Assembly: GCA_041570235.1 (NCBI GenBank)
Contig: JBFFWN010000150.1
Span: forward strand, 1 to 8,705
From: SZUA-36 sp041570235
Lineage (GTDB): Bacteria > Pseudomonadota > Gammaproteobacteria > Xanthomonadales > SZUA-36
DNA: 8,705 bases
Direction: 5' to 3'
Every line of letters starts with the position of its first letter. The first letter of the stretch is position 1. The position numbers and the translations under genes are program-made. This document shows, in pieces, positions 7,425 through 8,705 of the stretch. The notes under the pieces were generated by a model, which was not told the DNA's origin, made no database searches, and saw only the letters and a program-made list of their open reading frames with translations.

Positions 7425-8488
7425 AGGTTCGATTCCGGGGGTTCAAGTTTCCAGCGCTGGTGTCTGAAAAGGACGATTAAAAACAGCAAAAGACCAGCGC
7501 CTGGTAACCAGGCATTGCTCCTGCCGGGGGCCGTCTTGATGGGTGGGCTGTCATAGGCAATTCCGTGTACCTCTGCCAGGCGTTTGATATTGAGCATGTG
7601 GATGACCGGAATGTTATCGCGCATGGCGAAGCCGATCACACCGTTACCGGAAAAAGCGACATCTTTTGCCGGCACGGGTCCGGTGGGTAAATTCAATACG
7701 TCATAATCGTCACCCAGGTTCGCATGTGAGCCGCCGATGCTCAAAAGCAGCTTTGCCCGGTGATTTTTCAGTAAGCGATATTTTAGTTCGACCATGCCTG
7801 CAAGTTGATCCGCTGTCAGCAACTCCACGCCCGCCTGGAGGGCGCTGTTGCGTAATAGCGTTACACCTTCAGCGGCCAGGTCATGGCTCATTTCTGCCCC
7901 GCCACCGAGCGTGTAAAAGTCGGCGCGCGTCTTTATGAAACCGCTGCGCCTGAGTTCGGATGCCAATACAGGCCAGGGGTAATCGGGCTGGTTGGCGCCC
8001 CAGGTAGAAGCGCCCAGCGACACTACCAGCAATGGATCGAGTTGCATGGCCTCCGAAGCCGCAATGGCGCTCAGCAATAGACCGGGAAACGATGAGGATG
8101 AATAGATGGCGATGCGGTCACCCGCTTTGAGACCCTGTTGTTCGAACCAGCGTTTGAATTGCACGGCCCAGGCCGGGTTACAGGCCGTGCGTTTGGCTCG
8201 CAGGTCACCAAGGGTGGTGGTGATGCCACTCCATTCCACGCCGATCAAACCGCATTTCCAGGGATCTGCCCGCTTGTCGGCCTCATCACCAAACCGTGGT
8301 TTCCACTGGTAAAGGTGCTGCTGCGCCGAACGCACTTTTTCCCACAGCAGTTGTTCATCGGCCGTCATGCTCGATAACGAGCCCAGGTGCCAGAGCAGCA
8401 GCATGATGACGGCCAAAATCAGCAGTTTTCCCCTGGCGGCCAGGGAGAACAAGGACGGGTGTGGGGCAGTTAGCTTATTCAGAACCAC
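7421..8488 (-). CDS. pgsW: PgsW-like poly-gamma-glutamate system protein
   Basis: From the GTG at 8488 the protein has 355 residues: a short cytoplasmic tail, a membrane segment near 21-37 (LLILAVIMLLLWHLG), a large domain outside the membrane, and a C-terminal membrane segment (about 327-341, LPGAGLLLFLIVLF) followed by a basic tail. Conserved-looking blocks are IGVEWSGITTTLGDLRAKRT (82-101), SSSSFPGLLLSAIAA (130-144), SLGASTWGANQPDYPW (157-172) and SIGGSHANLGDD (250-261). I recognise these as the protein family that accompanies PgsB and PgsC in some bacteria; its biochemical role is unknown to me. The frame stays open upstream to 8617, but that part overlaps pgsC and is Gly/His/Cys-rich shadow sequence. 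No ATG is available before the first membrane segment, so GTG 8488, inside the last codons of pgsC, is the best start, though its Shine-Dalgarno is poor. The Ser- and His-bearing blocks could hold catalytic residues, which is a guess. Confidence 0.82.
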   Translation of the reverse strand: MVLNKLTAPHPSLFSLAARGKLLILAVIMLLLWHLGSLSSMTADEQLLWEKVRSAQQHLYQWKPRFGDEADKRADPWKCGLIGVEWSGITTTLGDLRAKRTACNPAWAVQFKRWFEQQGLKAGDRIAIYSSSSFPGLLLSAIAASEAMQLDPLLVVSLGASTWGANQPDYPWPVLASELRRSGFIKTRADFYTLGGGAEMSHDLAAEGVTLLRNSALQAGVELLTADQLAGMVELKYRLLKNHRAKLLLSIGGSHANLGDDYDVLNLPTGPVPAKDVAFSGNGVIGFAMRDNIPVIHMLNIKRLAEVHGIAYDSPPIKTAPGRSNAWLPGAGLLLFLIVLFRHQRWKLEPPESNL

Positions 8489-8705
8489 AGCATTTGCACC
8501 AGTTGAACTGCCATGGCCGTGGCAATGCTGACAATGGTGACGCCGGTCATGGTGGCTAATGCCCCCTGTCGCTGCATATCCGCAGCCATCAGACCGGGAA
8601 CCACCCACCCCAGCCACAAGGAGGACTCACCCAAAACAGAAACCAGTGGATAGCGAATCGCCAGTGCAATCAACATGGCTGCTGCCATTTTTTGCCTGCC
8701 GTAAA
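8479..8705 (-). CDS. pgsC: PgsC (CapC), poly-gamma-glutamate synthase membrane subunit, C-terminal half, partial at right edge
   Basis: The reading frame is open from the window edge to a TGA at 8479-8481 and gives the last 74 residues of a small membrane protein. It begins YGRQKMAAAMLIALAIRYP, which lines up with the middle of Bacillus PgsC/CapC (YGRRKFAAMLITG, from memory), so the ATG at 8688 is an internal Met. Near the end it has the PgsC hallmark VVPGLMAADMQRQG, followed by a last membrane helix (TIVSIATAMAVQLVQMLW). In Bacillus, PgsC works with the ATP-dependent amide ligase PgsB at the membrane to make and move poly-gamma-glutamate. About half the protein is visible; pgsB would be expected just beyond the right edge. 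The end of the gene overlaps the PgsW-like gene by 10 nt. Confidence 0.87.
   Translation of the reverse strand, partial: YGRQKMAAAMLIALAIRYPLVSVLGESSLWLGWVVPGLMAADMQRQGALATMTGVTIVSIATAMAVQLVQMLWF

Noticed and set aside
6969..7556. 195-codon open frame on the + strand
   Set aside because: It spans the overlap of two well-supported - strand genes (DUF819 and PgsW) and its product is rich in Gln/Gly/Arg without motifs.
8489..8617. N-terminal extension of the PgsW-like protein
   Set aside because: This part overlaps pgsC in another frame and encodes Gly/His/Cys-rich sequence unlike a membrane protein start.

Overview
The window looks like chromosomal DNA from a Gram-negative proteobacterium, most likely a gammaproteobacterium; the exact lineage cannot be fixed from the sequence. 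The grounds are an RND-type tripartite efflux pair, which needs an outer membrane, a moderately GC-rich coding sequence, and tightly packed operons with overlapping stop and start codons. There are six protein genes, two of them cut by the window edges. No tRNA, rRNA, CRISPR array or insertion sequence was seen.

Left block (1-1642, + strand): the last 41 codons of a thiolase overlap by 4 nt with a complete NAD(P)-dependent aldehyde dehydrogenase. This is the tail of an acyl-CoA/aldehyde catabolic operon. It ends in a perfect 17-bp-stem hairpin terminator.

Middle block (1643-6249, + strand): an 80-bp stretch of about 14% G+C (1671-1750) carries two consensus TATAAT boxes and two imperfect dyads. 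It is followed by a leader and then a two-gene efflux operon: a periplasmic adaptor (membrane fusion protein) and an RND inner-membrane pump whose start codon overlaps the adaptor stop (TGATG). No outer-membrane channel gene and no regulator gene lie in the window. The pump has the TM4 Asp-Asp proton-relay pair, but Asn-Asp where AcrB has Lys940-Asn941 in TM10.

Right block (6279-8705, - strand): read in its own direction, this is the 3' end of a poly-gamma-glutamate-type operon. It holds the C-terminal half of PgsC, a PgsW-like 'poly-gamma-glutamate system protein' starting at a GTG inside the end of pgsC, and a DUF819 multi-pass membrane protein whose ATG overlaps the pgsW stop (ATGA). The ligase gene pgsB would be expected beyond the right edge. 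The chain of overlaps makes DUF819 look like a working member of the system, possibly a transporter for the polymer or a carboxylate; that role is inference. This block meets the efflux operon tail-to-tail with only 29 bp between stop codons.

The most promising point for novelty is the pgsC-pgsW-DUF819 arrangement. The AT-rich double-dyad control region of the efflux operon is second.
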